DNA of 31,677 nucleotides from Anaerolineaceae bacterium (lineage in GTDB: Bacteria; Chloroflexota; Anaerolineae; Anaerolineales; Anaerolineaceae). How positions within the stretch are numbered: position 1 is the first letter of the stretch; the number at the start of each line of letters is the position of its first letter. The stretch lies in contig JAQTMA010000022.1 in NCBI GenBank assembly GCA_028714615.1, forward strand, positions 1 through 31,677, in the 5' to 3' direction. This document shows, piece by piece, positions 16,729-25,759 of the stretch. The notes beneath the pieces were generated by a model. That model did no database searches. It was given only the letters and a program-made list of their open reading frames with translations, and was not told where the DNA came from. A program made the translations under genes and the position numbers.

Positions 16729-17919
16729 ATGCCGAACGATCGTGACGTTGTTGTCGTATCCGCTTGTAGGACGGCGATTGGAAGCTACATGGGCACCCTG
16801 TCGGACATTAATCCGGGTAAGCTGGGTGCGATCGTCGTAAAAGAAGCGGTCAAACGGGCGGGCATTATGCCCGACCAGGTCGATGAAGTGATCATGGGGA
16901 TCATCCTGACGGGTGGCTACGGGCAGGGAGTAGCGCGCCAGGCTGCTATCTGGGGAGGCATCCCGGTTACGACTCCCGCGGTCACCGTGAATAAACTGTG
17001 CGGCTCGGGCATGAAAGCCATCATCATGGGCGCTCAGGCGATCCGGTTAGGTGATGCGGATATCATTATTGCCGGGGGAGTGGAAAGCATGTCCACCGCG
17101 CCGTTCATTCTGCAGAATCCCCGGAAGGGAATTCGGATGGGGCACACCAAGTTAGTGGATACGATGATCTCGGATGCCCTGACGGATGTGTTCACCGATG
17201 TTCACATGGGGATGACTGCCGAAAATATTGTCACACAATATGGCATCACCCGAGAAGAACAGGACCGCTTTGCCTGCTGGAGCCAGAATAAGGCCGAAGC
17301 TGCCATCAAGTCCTGCCGTTTCTCCGATGAAATCGTGCCCATTGAGATCCAACAAAAGAAGGGGGATCCCATCGTCTTTGCCAAAGATGAATATCCCCGT
17401 TTCGGGTGCACGATAGAGGGCCTGGCCAAACTCAAACCGGCTTTCAAACCGGATGGAACGGTCACGGCTGGGAATGCTTCGGGCGTAAATGATGGCGCTG
17501 CGGCCGTGGTCTTGATGAGCGCAAAACGCGCGGCAGATCTTGGTCTCACCCCGCTGGCCTATCTGCGCTCCTATGGAAGCGGCGGTGTGGACCCTTCGTA
17601 CATGGGATTAGGACCAGTCCCGGCCTCTCGCCAGGCGCTGGAAAGAGCAAAGCTCACTATCAAAGACATCCAACTGATTGAAGCCAACGAGGCCTTCGCT
17701 GCTCAATCGTTGGCGGTCGGACGCGAGCTTGGATTCCCCGATGAAATCCTCAACGTCAACGGAGGAGCAATTGCCCTGGGTCACCCGGTTGGCGCTTCGG
17801 GAACGCGCATCACCGTCACTCTGTTACATGAAATGATCAAGCGCGACCTGACGTTTGGGTTGGCGACACTCTGCATTGGCGGCGGTATGGGTACCGCCGT
17901 GGTGTTGGAGCGTGCTTAA
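16729..17919 (+). CDS. Acetyl-CoA C-acetyltransferase (thiolase)
   Basis: A 396-residue thiolase, normal length, catalysing acetoacetyl-CoA + CoA to two acetyl-CoA or the reverse. The acyl-accepting cysteine is Cys91 in [10 protein letters not shown]; the GHP motif ([14 protein letters not shown]) and the second cysteine in CIGGGMG complete the active site. The frame extends 19 codons upstream, but ATG 16729 is preferred because GAAGGAGG precedes it and the protein then begins at the usual place. It is the first gene of the plus-strand block of CoA-transferase, dehydrogenases and permease. In this context the thiolytic direction (catabolism) is more likely than biosynthesis. Cytoplasmic. Confidence 0.95.
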   Translation: MPNDRDVVVVSACRTAIGSYMGTLSDINPGKLGAIVVKEAVKRAGIMPDQVDEVIMGIILTGGYGQGVARQAAIWGGIPVTTPAVTVNKLCGSGMKAIIMGAQAIRLGDADIIIAGGVESMSTAPFILQNPRKGIRMGHTKLVDTMISDALTDVFTDVHMGMTAENIVTQYGITREEQDRFACWSQNKAEAAIKSCRFSDEIVPIEIQQKKGDPIVFAKDEYPRFGCTIEGLAKLKPAFKPDGTVTAGNASGVNDGAAAVVLMSAKRAADLGLTPLAYLRSYGSGGVDPSYMGLGPVPASRQALERAKLTIKDIQLIEANEAFAAQSLAVGRELGFPDEILNVNGGAIALGHPVGASGTRITVTLLHEMIKRDLTFGLATLCIGGGMGTAVVLERA

Positions 17920-17938
17920 ACTTGTGGAATCCGGGCGT

Positions 17939-18001
17939 GGGTCGGGAGATTTCTCTCCCCAGGTTTTATCCCTTGAATATCGATCCAATCTCTCTCGACC
18001 C
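17939..18001 (+). promoter_or_regulatory. Alternative RNA stem-loops, possible attenuator
   Basis: A local hairpin GGGAGA-TTTC-TCTCCC (17944-17959) followed by a short T-rich stretch (GGTTTTAT) could end transcription. The same 5' arm can instead pair at long range: 17939-17949 with 17991-18001, eleven pairs including one G-U. The two folds exclude each other. The element lies between the thiolase and permease genes. It may be an attenuator or simply a weak terminator with chance pairing. Confidence 0.35.
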
Positions 18002-18084
18002 ACCGTTCCGGAAAGTGCATCCTATGAAAGGAAGTTCACTGAGAATCCTTTACAGGGATGCTCAATGAACCTGAAAGGAGGTGT

Positions 18085-18243
18085 ATGAGGAGGGGAGGTT
18101 GGAGAACGGGCGAAGATCTATCCCTAAAAAAAGAACCAGCAATGATCTATCAGCACAAACTGCAACAAACCTGCTCGGCGTATATCACAGACACTGTTGT
18201 TTTGAATAGGAGATTCGAATATGACACTCCCGCCTTTGGTTGA
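18085..18243 (+). CDS. Possible small leader ORF overlapping the permease start
   Basis: A 52-codon frame with an unusually good ribosome site (AAAGGAGG four bases... before ATG 18085), better than that of most genes here. It ends at 18243, overlapping the permease start (18221) by 23 bases in another frame, so its translation could influence the permease gene. The peptide is Arg/Lys-rich at its N-terminus, has no recognisable domain and no signal sequence. It may be a regulatory leader or a chance frame; I favour neither strongly. Confidence 0.3.
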   Translation: MRRGGWRTGEDLSLKKEPAMIYQHKLQQTCSAYITDTVVLNRRFEYDTPAFG

Positions 18244-19534
18244 ATTTTTGATTTTGCTTCTTGGTCTCGGTCTACTCATCTACGTCGCGATGCGCGGCTT
18301 CGGTGTGATCGTCATGGCTCCGGTGATCGCCATGATAATCGCTATTTTGAGCGGCATGAACATTCTTCCAGCGTACCTGACGACTTTCATGGGAGGAGCG
18401 GTCAACTATATTAAGAATTACTTCCCAATGTTCCTGGGAGGAGCGATTCTAGGCCGCATCATGCAGGATTCCGGTGCGGCAGAATCGATTGCGCGCTGGA
18501 TCATCCGGAAGATCGGCGTCCGCTTCGCCATGCTATCGGTCGTCCTGGCTTGCGCCGTGCTGACCTACGGGGGCGTCAGCCTCTTCGTGGTCGTCTTCAC
18601 GATGTTCCCCCTGGGGATGGCCCTCTTCAAGGAAGCCAACATTCCCAAGCACCTGCTCGCCGGCGCGATCGCCCTGGGCTCCTTCTCTTTCACGATGGCA
18701 GCCTTTCCGGGCAGCCCCCAGATCCAGAACATCATCCCGACCAAGTATTTTGGAACCGATGCGATGGCCGCCCCCATCACCGGAATTATTGCCGGGCTGG
18801 TCATGTGGGGCATCGGCCAGTGGTATCTGGAAAAGATGGTGGTGAAATATAAAAAGCAAGGGAAAGGGTTTATTCCTGGGCCCAATGACTACATCCCTCC
18901 CGAAGGAGCGGATCTGCCCAATCCTCTGCTCTCGGTCTTACCCCTCCTTCTGACCATCATCCTGTTGAACGTGGTGAAATTTGACGTCACCTTCGCCCTC
19001 ATCGGAGGTATTCTCCTGGCCCTGGCTTTCTTCTGGAAACGGGTGGTCAGCAAGGTGAAAACGTTGGAGCAGGGCGCCAGTGAAGCCACCATTGCCATGT
19101 TCAATACCGCCTCGGTGGTTGGGTTCGGAGCGGTTGTGGCGGCCTCACCTGGGTTCGCCGTCCTCAAGGATATCGTTTTGGGCATTCCCGGTAATCCGCT
19201 CATCTCCCTGGCAGTTTCGGCCAACGTCCTTGCAGGCGTATCGGGTTCCGCTTCCGGTGGACTGACCATCGCGTTAGACGCCCTGGCTAAGAACTACCTG
19301 GCTATGGGGGTGAACCCGCAACTGGCCCACCGCATATCAACCATCGCTTGCGGCGCGCTCGATACCCTGCCACATAACGGAGCGATCATCACCCTCTTCA
19401 AAGTGGTTGGAACGACCCATGCGGAATCCTACGGGGATATCATGTGGGTTTCTATCTGGAACCAACTCATCGCCAACGTATTCGCTATCATCGTTGGTCT
19501 GTTCTTATTGGGGATTGGTTCATCCATCTTGTAG
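18221..19534 (+). CDS. GntP-family permease
   Basis: A 437-residue inner-membrane transporter with about eleven to twelve hydrophobic segments, typical of the GntP/gluconate:H+ symporter family. The segment FTMAAFPGSPQIQNIIPTKYFGT and SANVLAGVSGSASGGLTIAL are characteristic. ATG 18221 has AGGAG eight bases upstream. Family members import gluconate and other small hydroxy-acids, and some are annotated as 3-hydroxybutyrate permeases. The surrounding thiolase, CoA-transferase and hydroxyacyl dehydrogenases make a short-chain hydroxy- or keto-acid the best guess. The substrate is inferred from context only. A 52-codon frame with a strong ribosome site overlaps its start. Confidence 0.92.
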   Translation: MTLPPLVEFLILLLGLGLLIYVAMRGFGVIVMAPVIAMIIAILSGMNILPAYLTTFMGGAVNYIKNYFPMFLGGAILGRIMQDSGAAESIARWIIRKIGVRFAMLSVVLACAVLTYGGVSLFVVVFTMFPLGMALFKEANIPKHLLAGAIALGSFSFTMAAFPGSPQIQNIIPTKYFGTDAMAAPITGIIAGLVMWGIGQWYLEKMVVKYKKQGKGFIPGPNDYIPPEGADLPNPLLSVLPLLLTIILLNVVKFDVTFALIGGILLALAFFWKRVVSKVKTLEQGASEATIAMFNTASVVGFGAVVAASPGFAVLKDIVLGIPGNPLISLAVSANVLAGVSGSASGGLTIALDALAKNYLAMGVNPQLAHRISTIACGALDTLPHNGAIITLFKVVGTTHAESYGDIMWVSIWNQLIANVFAIIVGLFLLGIGSSIL

Positions 19535-19562
19535 TGGATGACACTCCATACGGAGTAGTAGC

Positions 19563-19595
19563 CTGGAGGGGCGGTCATCAGATCCGCCCCTCCAG
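19563..19595 (+). terminator. Perfect 12-bp GC-rich hairpin after the permease gene
   Basis: CTGGAGGGGCGG (19563-19574) pairs perfectly with 19584-19595 around a nine-base loop, 29 bases past the permease stop. There is no T-run after it, so it may stabilise the upstream mRNA or pause polymerase instead of ending transcription outright. A small ACTCC/GGAGT hairpin (19543-19556) precedes it. Confidence 0.5.
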
Positions 19596-19703
19596 AACCA
19601 GGACAACGAGACTATCCACGCCATTGAGCTTTTCCCTGGATGGTCAGAGAATTCTCAAACCATCGGGCAAACCCCCATGCAATCAAGATATCAGGAGCCG
19701 GTT

Positions 19704-22523
19704 GTGATTGAACATATCCACGCTCTCCCGATCGATGACGTCGCAGGCCAGTTTGAGACCCACCTGACGCATGGCCTGACGAGCGCTGAAGCGCGGGCAA
19801 GGCTGCTCACGCATGGCTATAACGAGCTCACCGAAAAACCGCGACCAGGATTCTTCAAATTACTGCTCGAGCAGTTCAGTGATTTTCTGGTACGCATCCT
19901 GATCGTGGCTGCCATCCTATCGCTGGCCTTAGGGGAGGTGGTGGATGCATCCGCGATCCTGGCCATCGTCCTCCTCAATGCAATCCTGGGGGTTGTCCAG
20001 GAATCGAAAGCGGAACAGGCGCTGGTTGCTTTAAAGAAAATGTCAGCTCCCAATGCCCGGGTGCTGCGCGACGGCACAGAAATGACCATCCCCACTCGCG
20101 AGCTGGTTCCGGGCGATGTCGTCATTTTGGAAGCAGGCAATTATATTCCTGCGGATCTGCGTTTATTCGAATGTATGAACCTCAAAGTGGAGGAAGCCTC
20201 GCTCACCGGGGAATCCGTGCCGGTAAACAAGGACGCGCGCGTCGTTCTCGACCGCGATATTCCAATCGGCGACCGCAAGAACTCGGCATTTATGAGCACC
20301 CTGGTGACCTACGGACGCGGGCGGGGTTTGGTGACTGCTACCGGTATGCATACCCAAATCGGGCTGATCGCGAAAATGATCCAGTCTGCCGAAGATGAAA
20401 CTACTCCTCTCCAGATCAAACTGGCAGAACTGGGCAAGATGCTCGGGGTGGTTTCTCTGGCAATCTGTGGAATTATCTTCCTTTATGGAATTGTGCGCGA
20501 CACGCAACCGGGGATGATCTTCAACCAGGGCATCATCCATTACCTGACGGTTGAGAAGGAAAGCATCATCGGCCTGTTCATGACCGCTGTCTCCCTGGCA
20601 ATTGCCGCTGTTCCCGAAGGGCTGCCCGCGGTAGTCACCATTTGCCTGGCGTTGGGTATGCAGCGCATGGTTGCACGCCATGCCCTCATCCGTAAGTTGC
20701 CGGTGGTTGAGACCCTCGGCTGCGCCACGGTGATCTGTTCCGATAAAACAGGCACGCTCACCCAGAACCAGATGACCGTGGTACAGGGCTGGGTGAACGG
20801 TAGCCTCTTCAAAGTTACGGGTGATGGCTATAACCCGGAAGGCACATTTTCGATCGAAGACCGCCCGTTTGAACCAAAAGAAAATTCTGCCGCCCAAATG
20901 CTGATGTTGGGCATGGTTTTATGCAACGATTCCCGGCTGGAGCTGAGCGGTCAGGAAAACGGCGAGACAACTTACCGCATGATCGGCGACCCGACTGAGG
21001 GCGCTCTGGTCGTTATGGCTGCCAAGTCCGGTTTTTGGGCGCAAGATCTGCTAGAAAAATTACCCCGCGTAAATGAGCTGCCCTTCGACTCGGATCGGAA
21101 ACGGATGACCACCATCCACCAGATCCACGGAGATGGATTCGTCACCCCGCTGCCGCTAAAAAGCCCATACATGGCCTTTGTCAAAGGCGCTCCGGACGTC
21201 CTCCTTCAATATTGCGACTGCGTGATGGAGGATGGCGAGATTGGCCCGTTGACGGATGCCAAACGCAAACAGATTTTAGACGCGAACCAACACATGGCCA
21301 GCCAGGCGCTGCGGGTTTTGGGCCTGGCATATCGCCCGTACCTGGATATCCCGGAAGCGCTCACGCCAGAGAACACCGAAGTGGGACTCACCTTCATCGG
21401 CCTGGCGGGCATGATCGATCCGGCGCGACCGGAAGTGATTACGGCGGTACGGGTCGCCAGGGAAGCGGGTCTCAAGACCGTCATGGTCACCGGGGATTAT
21501 AAAGATACGGCGGAAGCAATTGCCCGCGAGATCGGCATCCTTTCCTTGGGAGGCCAGGTCTTAACCGGCGCGGACCTGGATCGTTTGAGCGACGAGCAGT
21601 TTTCGATGGTGGTCGAAAAGGTCGATGTGTACGCCCGGGTTTCACCCCAACACAAAATGAGGATTGTGGATGCTTTCAAAGCCCGCGGGCACGTGGCATC
21701 TATGACGGGTGACGGCGTCAACGATGCGCCAGCCCTCAAGAAGGCCAGCATCGGCATTGCGATGGGCATCACCGGGACGGATGTTTCCAAGGAAACAGCC
21801 GATATGGTTCTGACGGATGATAATTTTGCCAGCATTTTAGCAGCCATCGAAGAAGGACGGGTCATCTTTTCGAACATCCGCAAGTTTGTGTTCTACCTGA
21901 TCTCGTGTAACATTGGTGAGATCCTCATCATCTTCCTCTCGATGCTGCTGGGTATGCCGATCCCGCTTTTACCGATCCATCTGTTATGGTTAAACCTGGT
22001 GACCGACGGTGCTCCGGCTCTAGCCTTGGGTCTCGAGAAAGGGGATCCGGACATTATGAAACGGCAGCCGCGCCCCTCGAAAGAATCGATCATTAATCGC
22101 GACATGCTGGTAGGGATCGTCGTTCAGGCAATCGTGATGACCGGGGCGGTGCTGGCGCTTTTCGCCATCGGGTTATCTCGCTACCCAAACAATTGGGAGG
22201 TCGCCCGGACCATGGCCTTTGTCACTCTGACGCTTTCCGAACTGTTGCGGGCCTACACCGCCCGGTCTGAGCGATTCAGCATCTTCTCCCTCGGCATCTG
22301 GGGAAACCGCTGGCTGCAGTATGCCGTCGGAAGCTCGATCCTGCTGCTGCTCGCCGTGGTGTACGTACCCTTTATTCAGCCATTTTTCAAAACAGTCCCC
22401 CTGTCTCTGAACGATTGGATCGTGATGGCGCCGTTTTTCTTGTTGGCATCGGTAGCAGCGGAGTTGACCAAGTGGTACCTGCGCCGTAGTTCTCCAAAGC
22501 CGGCCACCCAGGGTGTTGATTAA
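19704..22523 (+). CDS. P-type Ca2+-transporting ATPase (P2 type)
   Basis: A 939-residue membrane pump of the SERCA/PMCA-like bacterial group, full length. Visible in order: N-terminal cation-ATPase domain, the actuator TGES (about 168-171), PEGLP in membrane helix 4 (304-308), the phosphorylated Asp347 in CSDKTGTLTQNQ, the nucleotide domain, TGDGVNDAPALKKA, and NLVTDGAPALALG in helix 6. The PEGLP and NLVTDG motifs carry calcium-liganding residues in this group, so Ca2+ export is the likely job; Mn2+ is possible. GTG 19704 is chosen because AGGAG lies six bases upstream; ATG 19677 (nine codons earlier) has no ribosome site. Its place inside a CoA-ester catabolic block is unusual. Confidence 0.94.
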   Translation: MIEHIHALPIDDVAGQFETHLTHGLTSAEARARLLTHGYNELTEKPRPGFFKLLLEQFSDFLVRILIVAAILSLALGEVVDASAILAIVLLNAILGVVQESKAEQALVALKKMSAPNARVLRDGTEMTIPTRELVPGDVVILEAGNYIPADLRLFECMNLKVEEASLTGESVPVNKDARVVLDRDIPIGDRKNSAFMSTLVTYGRGRGLVTATGMHTQIGLIAKMIQSAEDETTPLQIKLAELGKMLGVVSLAICGIIFLYGIVRDTQPGMIFNQGIIHYLTVEKESIIGLFMTAVSLAIAAVPEGLPAVVTICLALGMQRMVARHALIRKLPVVETLGCATVICSDKTGTLTQNQMTVVQGWVNGSLFKVTGDGYNPEGTFSIEDRPFEPKENSAAQMLMLGMVLCNDSRLELSGQENGETTYRMIGDPTEGALVVMAAKSGFWAQDLLEKLPRVNELPFDSDRKRMTTIHQIHGDGFVTPLPLKSPYMAFVKGAPDVLLQYCDCVMEDGEIGPLTDAKRKQILDANQHMASQALRVLGLAYRPYLDIPEALTPENTEVGLTFIGLAGMIDPARPEVITAVRVAREAGLKTVMVTGDYKDTAEAIAREIGILSLGGQVLTGADLDRLSDEQFSMVVEKVDVYARVSPQHKMRIVDAFKARGHVASMTGDGVNDAPALKKASIGIAMGITGTDVSKETADMVLTDDNFASILAAIEEGRVIFSNIRKFVFYLISCNIGEILIIFLSMLLGMPIPLLPIHLLWLNLVTDGAPALALGLEKGDPDIMKRQPRPSKESIINRDMLVGIVVQAIVMTGAVLALFAIGLSRYPNNWEVARTMAFVTLTLSELLRAYTARSERFSIFSLGIWGNRWLQYAVGSSILLLLAVVYVPFIQPFFKTVPLSLNDWIVMAPFFLLASVAAELTKWYLRRSSPKPATQGVD

Positions 22524-22602
22524 CCATCATTCGCACTTCTGACGCCAATTTGGACCCAAGCGGGTCTTGTTTACCTCTACAGAACTGAAAAGGAGACCGA
22601 CC

Positions 22603-22935
22603 ATGAACAAGCCAGAAATTGACCCAACACTAGCATTCGATCAACAGCTCAAAGCCTGGTATGACTATCTGGACGCCTTCATCAATGCTGAGGAAAAGAT
22701 CAAAACGAACCTAGATTTGCCAGCCTGGGTGACCGGGGTGAATCAAACCATCCTCGAACCGATCGGGGCTTTATTCAAGATGAAGTTCGAGAACCAATTA
22801 CCTGTCAAAATTCAATTTCTGGATACAAACCCGAAAGTCAAAAAAGACGACCACCTCAAGCGTCTCAAGGCGAATCGCTATAACATTTTTAATTACCAGC
22901 GGGCAGCTTATCTAGAGCAGATGGGCGATTTATAA
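22603..22935 (+). CDS. Hypothetical protein, 110 residues, in CoA-transferase operon
   Basis: I do not recognise this protein. It is soluble, with no signal sequence, membrane segment or cysteines. The first half is helical in appearance and aromatic (FDQQLKAWYDYLDAFINAEEK), the middle is apolar (LPAWVTGVNQTILEPIGALF) and the end is basic (KVKKDDHLKRLKANRY). ATG 22603 is preferred over the in-frame ATG 22567 because AAGGAG precedes it closely. Its stop is 13 bp before the CoA-transferase start, the tightest spacing in the block, so the two are almost certainly co-expressed. A partner or regulator of the CoA-transferase, or of a lipid or polyester metabolism enzyme, is possible; nothing in the sequence decides. 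Confidence 0.8.
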   Translation: MNKPEIDPTLAFDQQLKAWYDYLDAFINAEEKIKTNLDLPAWVTGVNQTILEPIGALFKMKFENQLPVKIQFLDTNPKVKKDDHLKRLKANRYNIFNYQRAAYLEQMGDL

Positions 22936-22948
22936 GAAGGGGTATGCA

Positions 22949-24907
22949 ATGACAAATCTATCGGATATCAAATCGGATCTTCAGCGCGGCAAACACGTTT
23001 CCGTGGAAGAAGCCATCAGCCTGATTCATGATGGAGACCTCGTGGCCACCGACGGATTCGTTGGCACCGGCTTCGCCGAGGAGATCGCGATTAAGCTGGA
23101 AGAACAATTCCTGGCAACCGGCCATCCCTGTGACCTGACGTTGATGTACGCCGCTGGGCAGGGCGATGGAAAAGAGCGGGGACTCAACCACCTGGCGCAT
23201 GCAGGCATGGTCAAACGAGTCATTGGCGGCCATTGGGGATTGGCGCCCAAGCTGCAGAAACTGGCAATCGACAACAAGATCCAGGCGTATAACTTGCCTC
23301 AAGGGGTGATCTCCCACATGTTTCGCGACATCGCCGCGCATAAACCGCGCACCATCACGCAGGTGGGATTGGGCACCTTCGTGGACCCGCGCAATGGGGG
23401 CGGGAAAATCAACTCGCTGACGACCGAAGATATTGTCGAGCTCGTTTCCTTCGATGGCAAAGAATACCTGGCTTACAAGCTGCCTCCCGTCGATGTGGCT
23501 ATCCTCCGTGGAACGACCGCTGATCTGGATGGCAATGTGTCGATGGAAAAAGAAGCGTTAACCCTGGAGGTGCTTTCGATTGCGATGGCAGCTCGGAATT
23601 CGGGAGGAGTCACGATTGTTCAGGTCGAGCGGATTGCCGACCGCTTTACCCTTCACCCGCGCAGCGTGAAAATCCCCGGGATACTGGTTGATTGCGTGGT
23701 TGTGGCTCGCCCTGAAAACCATATGCAGACCTTTGCCGTGCAATACAACCCTGCATTCGCCTGCGAAATTAAAGTGCCGATGAAAAGCATGGAACCCATG
23801 CCGATGGACGAGCGGAAGATCATTGCCCGCCGGGCCGCTTTCGAGCTGCGGCCGAATAACATCGTCAACCTGGGGATCGGAATGCCAGAGGGGGTGGCCA
23901 ATATCGCCAACGAAGAGGGCATCCTGGATTGTTTGACCTTGACCACCGAACCTGGCACCATCGGGGGCATCCCGGCAGGCGGCATGAATTTTGGCTCCTC
24001 GAGCAATATGGATTGCCTGATCGACCAGCCCTATCAATTCGATTTCTACGATGGGGGTGGCCTGGATCTGGCTTTCCTCGGATTAGCGCAAGCCGACCGC
24101 CATGGAAATCTCAATGTCAGCAAATTTGGCCCGCGGCTGGCCGGGGCCGGCGGCTTCATTAACATCAGCCAAAATGCAAAGAAAGTAGTTTTCGTGGGGA
24201 CATTTTGCGCCGGCGATCTCAAGGCGGGCATCGAGAACGGGCAGTTAAGGATATCCAAAGACGGCGCCATCTGCAAATTCGTCGACCAGGTGGAGCACGT
24301 TACCTACTCCGGGAAAACGGCGGTGATGCTGGGCCAACCGGCGCTGTACGTCACCGAACGATGCGTCTTCGAGCTGACAGCGGACGGCATGGAGCTGATC
24401 GAGGTGGCCCCGGGGGTCGATATCGACCGGGACATCCTGGCGAAGATGGATTTCAAGCCCGTCATCAAGCGCGAACCGGCTTTGATGGATGCGCGCATTT
24501 TTAGCGATGAGTTGATGGGCTTGAAAAAGATCGTGCTGGCCATGCCGCTTTGCGAAAGGTTTCGCTATGATCCGGTTAAGAACACGTACTTTGTCAACTT
24601 TGAAGGATTGGAGATTCGAACGAAAAAGGAAATTGCCGACATCCAGCGGATTGTTGAAGTGCAGCTCAAACCGTTGGGGAAGAAGGTGAAGACCATCGTC
24701 AATTACGAGAATTTCTCCATTCTCCCCGAGCTCGAGGAGGAATACGTGGCGATGATTAAAGAAGTCACTCAGTTTTACGAGAGCGCCACTCGCTACTCAA
24801 CCAGTGCATTTGTACGCATGCAGTTGGCCGGCGCGCTCACCAGGAAGGAGGTCGTACCTCAGGTATTTGAAACCAGAGAAGATGCAGAAAAGGCTCTGGA
24901 ACATTAA
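22949..24907 (+). CDS. Fused acyl-CoA:acetate/3-ketoacid CoA-transferase with C-terminal extension
   Basis: A 652-residue family I CoA-transferase with both subunit domains in one chain, as in YdiF and propionate CoA-transferase. The A-like half spans about 15-275; the B-like half, about 285-520, begins with LGIGMPEGVANIA and carries the catalytic Glu334 in TTEPGTIGGIPAGG. It moves CoA from a donor such as acetyl-CoA to a short-chain acid. YdiF-type enzymes are about 520-530 residues, so the last 120-130 residues (about 525-652) are an extension. It contains KKVKTIVNYENFSILPE and may be a STAS-like fold, which is a guess. AAGGGG precedes ATG 22949. Likely role: activation of the imported hydroxy- or keto-acid. 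Cytoplasmic. Confidence 0.92.
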   Translation: MTNLSDIKSDLQRGKHVSVEEAISLIHDGDLVATDGFVGTGFAEEIAIKLEEQFLATGHPCDLTLMYAAGQGDGKERGLNHLAHAGMVKRVIGGHWGLAPKLQKLAIDNKIQAYNLPQGVISHMFRDIAAHKPRTITQVGLGTFVDPRNGGGKINSLTTEDIVELVSFDGKEYLAYKLPPVDVAILRGTTADLDGNVSMEKEALTLEVLSIAMAARNSGGVTIVQVERIADRFTLHPRSVKIPGILVDCVVVARPENHMQTFAVQYNPAFACEIKVPMKSMEPMPMDERKIIARRAAFELRPNNIVNLGIGMPEGVANIANEEGILDCLTLTTEPGTIGGIPAGGMNFGSSSNMDCLIDQPYQFDFYDGGGLDLAFLGLAQADRHGNLNVSKFGPRLAGAGGFINISQNAKKVVFVGTFCAGDLKAGIENGQLRISKDGAICKFVDQVEHVTYSGKTAVMLGQPALYVTERCVFELTADGMELIEVAPGVDIDRDILAKMDFKPVIKREPALMDARIFSDELMGLKKIVLAMPLCERFRYDPVKNTYFVNFEGLEIRTKKEIADIQRIVEVQLKPLGKKVKTIVNYENFSILPELEEEYVAMIKEVTQFYESATRYSTSAFVRMQLAGALTRKEVVPQVFETREDAEKALEH

Positions 24908-24954
24908 TCACCCGTTGAGTCGAGACAGGATCTACATCCAGAAGGGACATCAAA

Positions 24955-25713
24955 ATGACTATGGAAAATAAAGTTGTTCTCATCACCGGCGGCGCCCTTG
25001 GGATTGGCAAAGCCACAGCAAAGAAGTTCGCTTCGGCTGGCGCGAAGGTCGTCATCGCGGATTACAACCCCGAAGCAGGCGAAGCCGTTGCACAAGAATT
25101 GGGAGTCGATTTCTACTGCGTCAATGTGGTCGACCGGCAGGCAGTCCAGGCCTGGATTGACGCCGTGGTTGCCAAATACGGCCACGTCGACGTTTTGATC
25201 AATAATGCCGGCATTACCAAGGATGGCATGTTCGTCTCCGTAAAAGAAGGCGTTCTGGTCAAGCAGATGGAAGAAGCTGCATTCGATGGAGTGGTAGCGG
25301 TCAACATGAAGGGTGTGTTTAATTGCGGGCAGGCGGTCGCTCCGTATATGATCAAGCAGGGCAAGGGCGTGATCCTGAACGTCTCTTCGGTAGTGGGCTT
25401 GTATGGAAACTTTGGCCAGACGAACTATGTGGCGACCAAAGCGGCGGTGATCGGCATGACCAAGGTGTGGGCGCGCGAGTTAGGCCGCAAAGGCATCCGC
25501 GTAAATGCGATTGCACCGGGGTTCATCCTCACCGAAATGACCGCCAAAATGCCAACCAATGTGCTGGATGACATGAAAGCCAAGACCCCGGTCGGACGGC
25601 TCGGCCAGCCGGAAGAGGTGGCCAATACCTTCTTCTGGTTGGCAAGCGATGAGGCCAGCTACGTTCACGGCGCTGTTATCAGCGTGGACGGCGGGATTGT
25701 GATCGGCACCTGA
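24955..25713 (+). CDS. Short-chain dehydrogenase, FabG/PhaB-like, probably NAD-dependent
   Basis: A 252-residue classical SDR. The nucleotide motif is TGGALGIG (11-18), the NNAG motif is at 83-86, and the catalytic set is Asn118, Ser144 or Ser145, Tyr158 and Lys162 (YVATK). Asp36 at the end of the second strand (VVIADYN) suggests NAD(H) over NADP(H), unlike most biosynthetic FabG. Likely reaction here: (R)-3-hydroxybutyryl-CoA or (R)-3-hydroxybutyrate to the 3-keto compound. It lies 47 bp after the CoA-transferase and 46 bp before the (S)-specific dehydrogenase. A weak AGAAGGG precedes ATG 24955; a second ATG follows two codons later. The automatic 3-oxoacyl-ACP reductase label would be misleading in this context. 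Confidence 0.9.
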   Translation: MTMENKVVLITGGALGIGKATAKKFASAGAKVVIADYNPEAGEAVAQELGVDFYCVNVVDRQAVQAWIDAVVAKYGHVDVLINNAGITKDGMFVSVKEGVLVKQMEEAAFDGVVAVNMKGVFNCGQAVAPYMIKQGKGVILNVSSVVGLYGNFGQTNYVATKAAVIGMTKVWARELGRKGIRVNAIAPGFILTEMTAKMPTNVLDDMKAKTPVGRLGQPEEVANTFFWLASDEASYVHGAVISVDGGIVIGT

Positions 25714-25759
25714 TCCTAATCTCGGATTCCAACCAGGCGGGTAAGGCTGGGGAGGTCTG

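Noticed and set aside
20163..20897. 244-codon open frame on the minus strand
   Set aside because: Antisense to the conserved core of the P-type ATPase.
22567..22602. Upstream in-frame start of the 110-residue protein
   Set aside because: The AAGGAG ribosome site lies within this extension, just ahead of ATG 22603.
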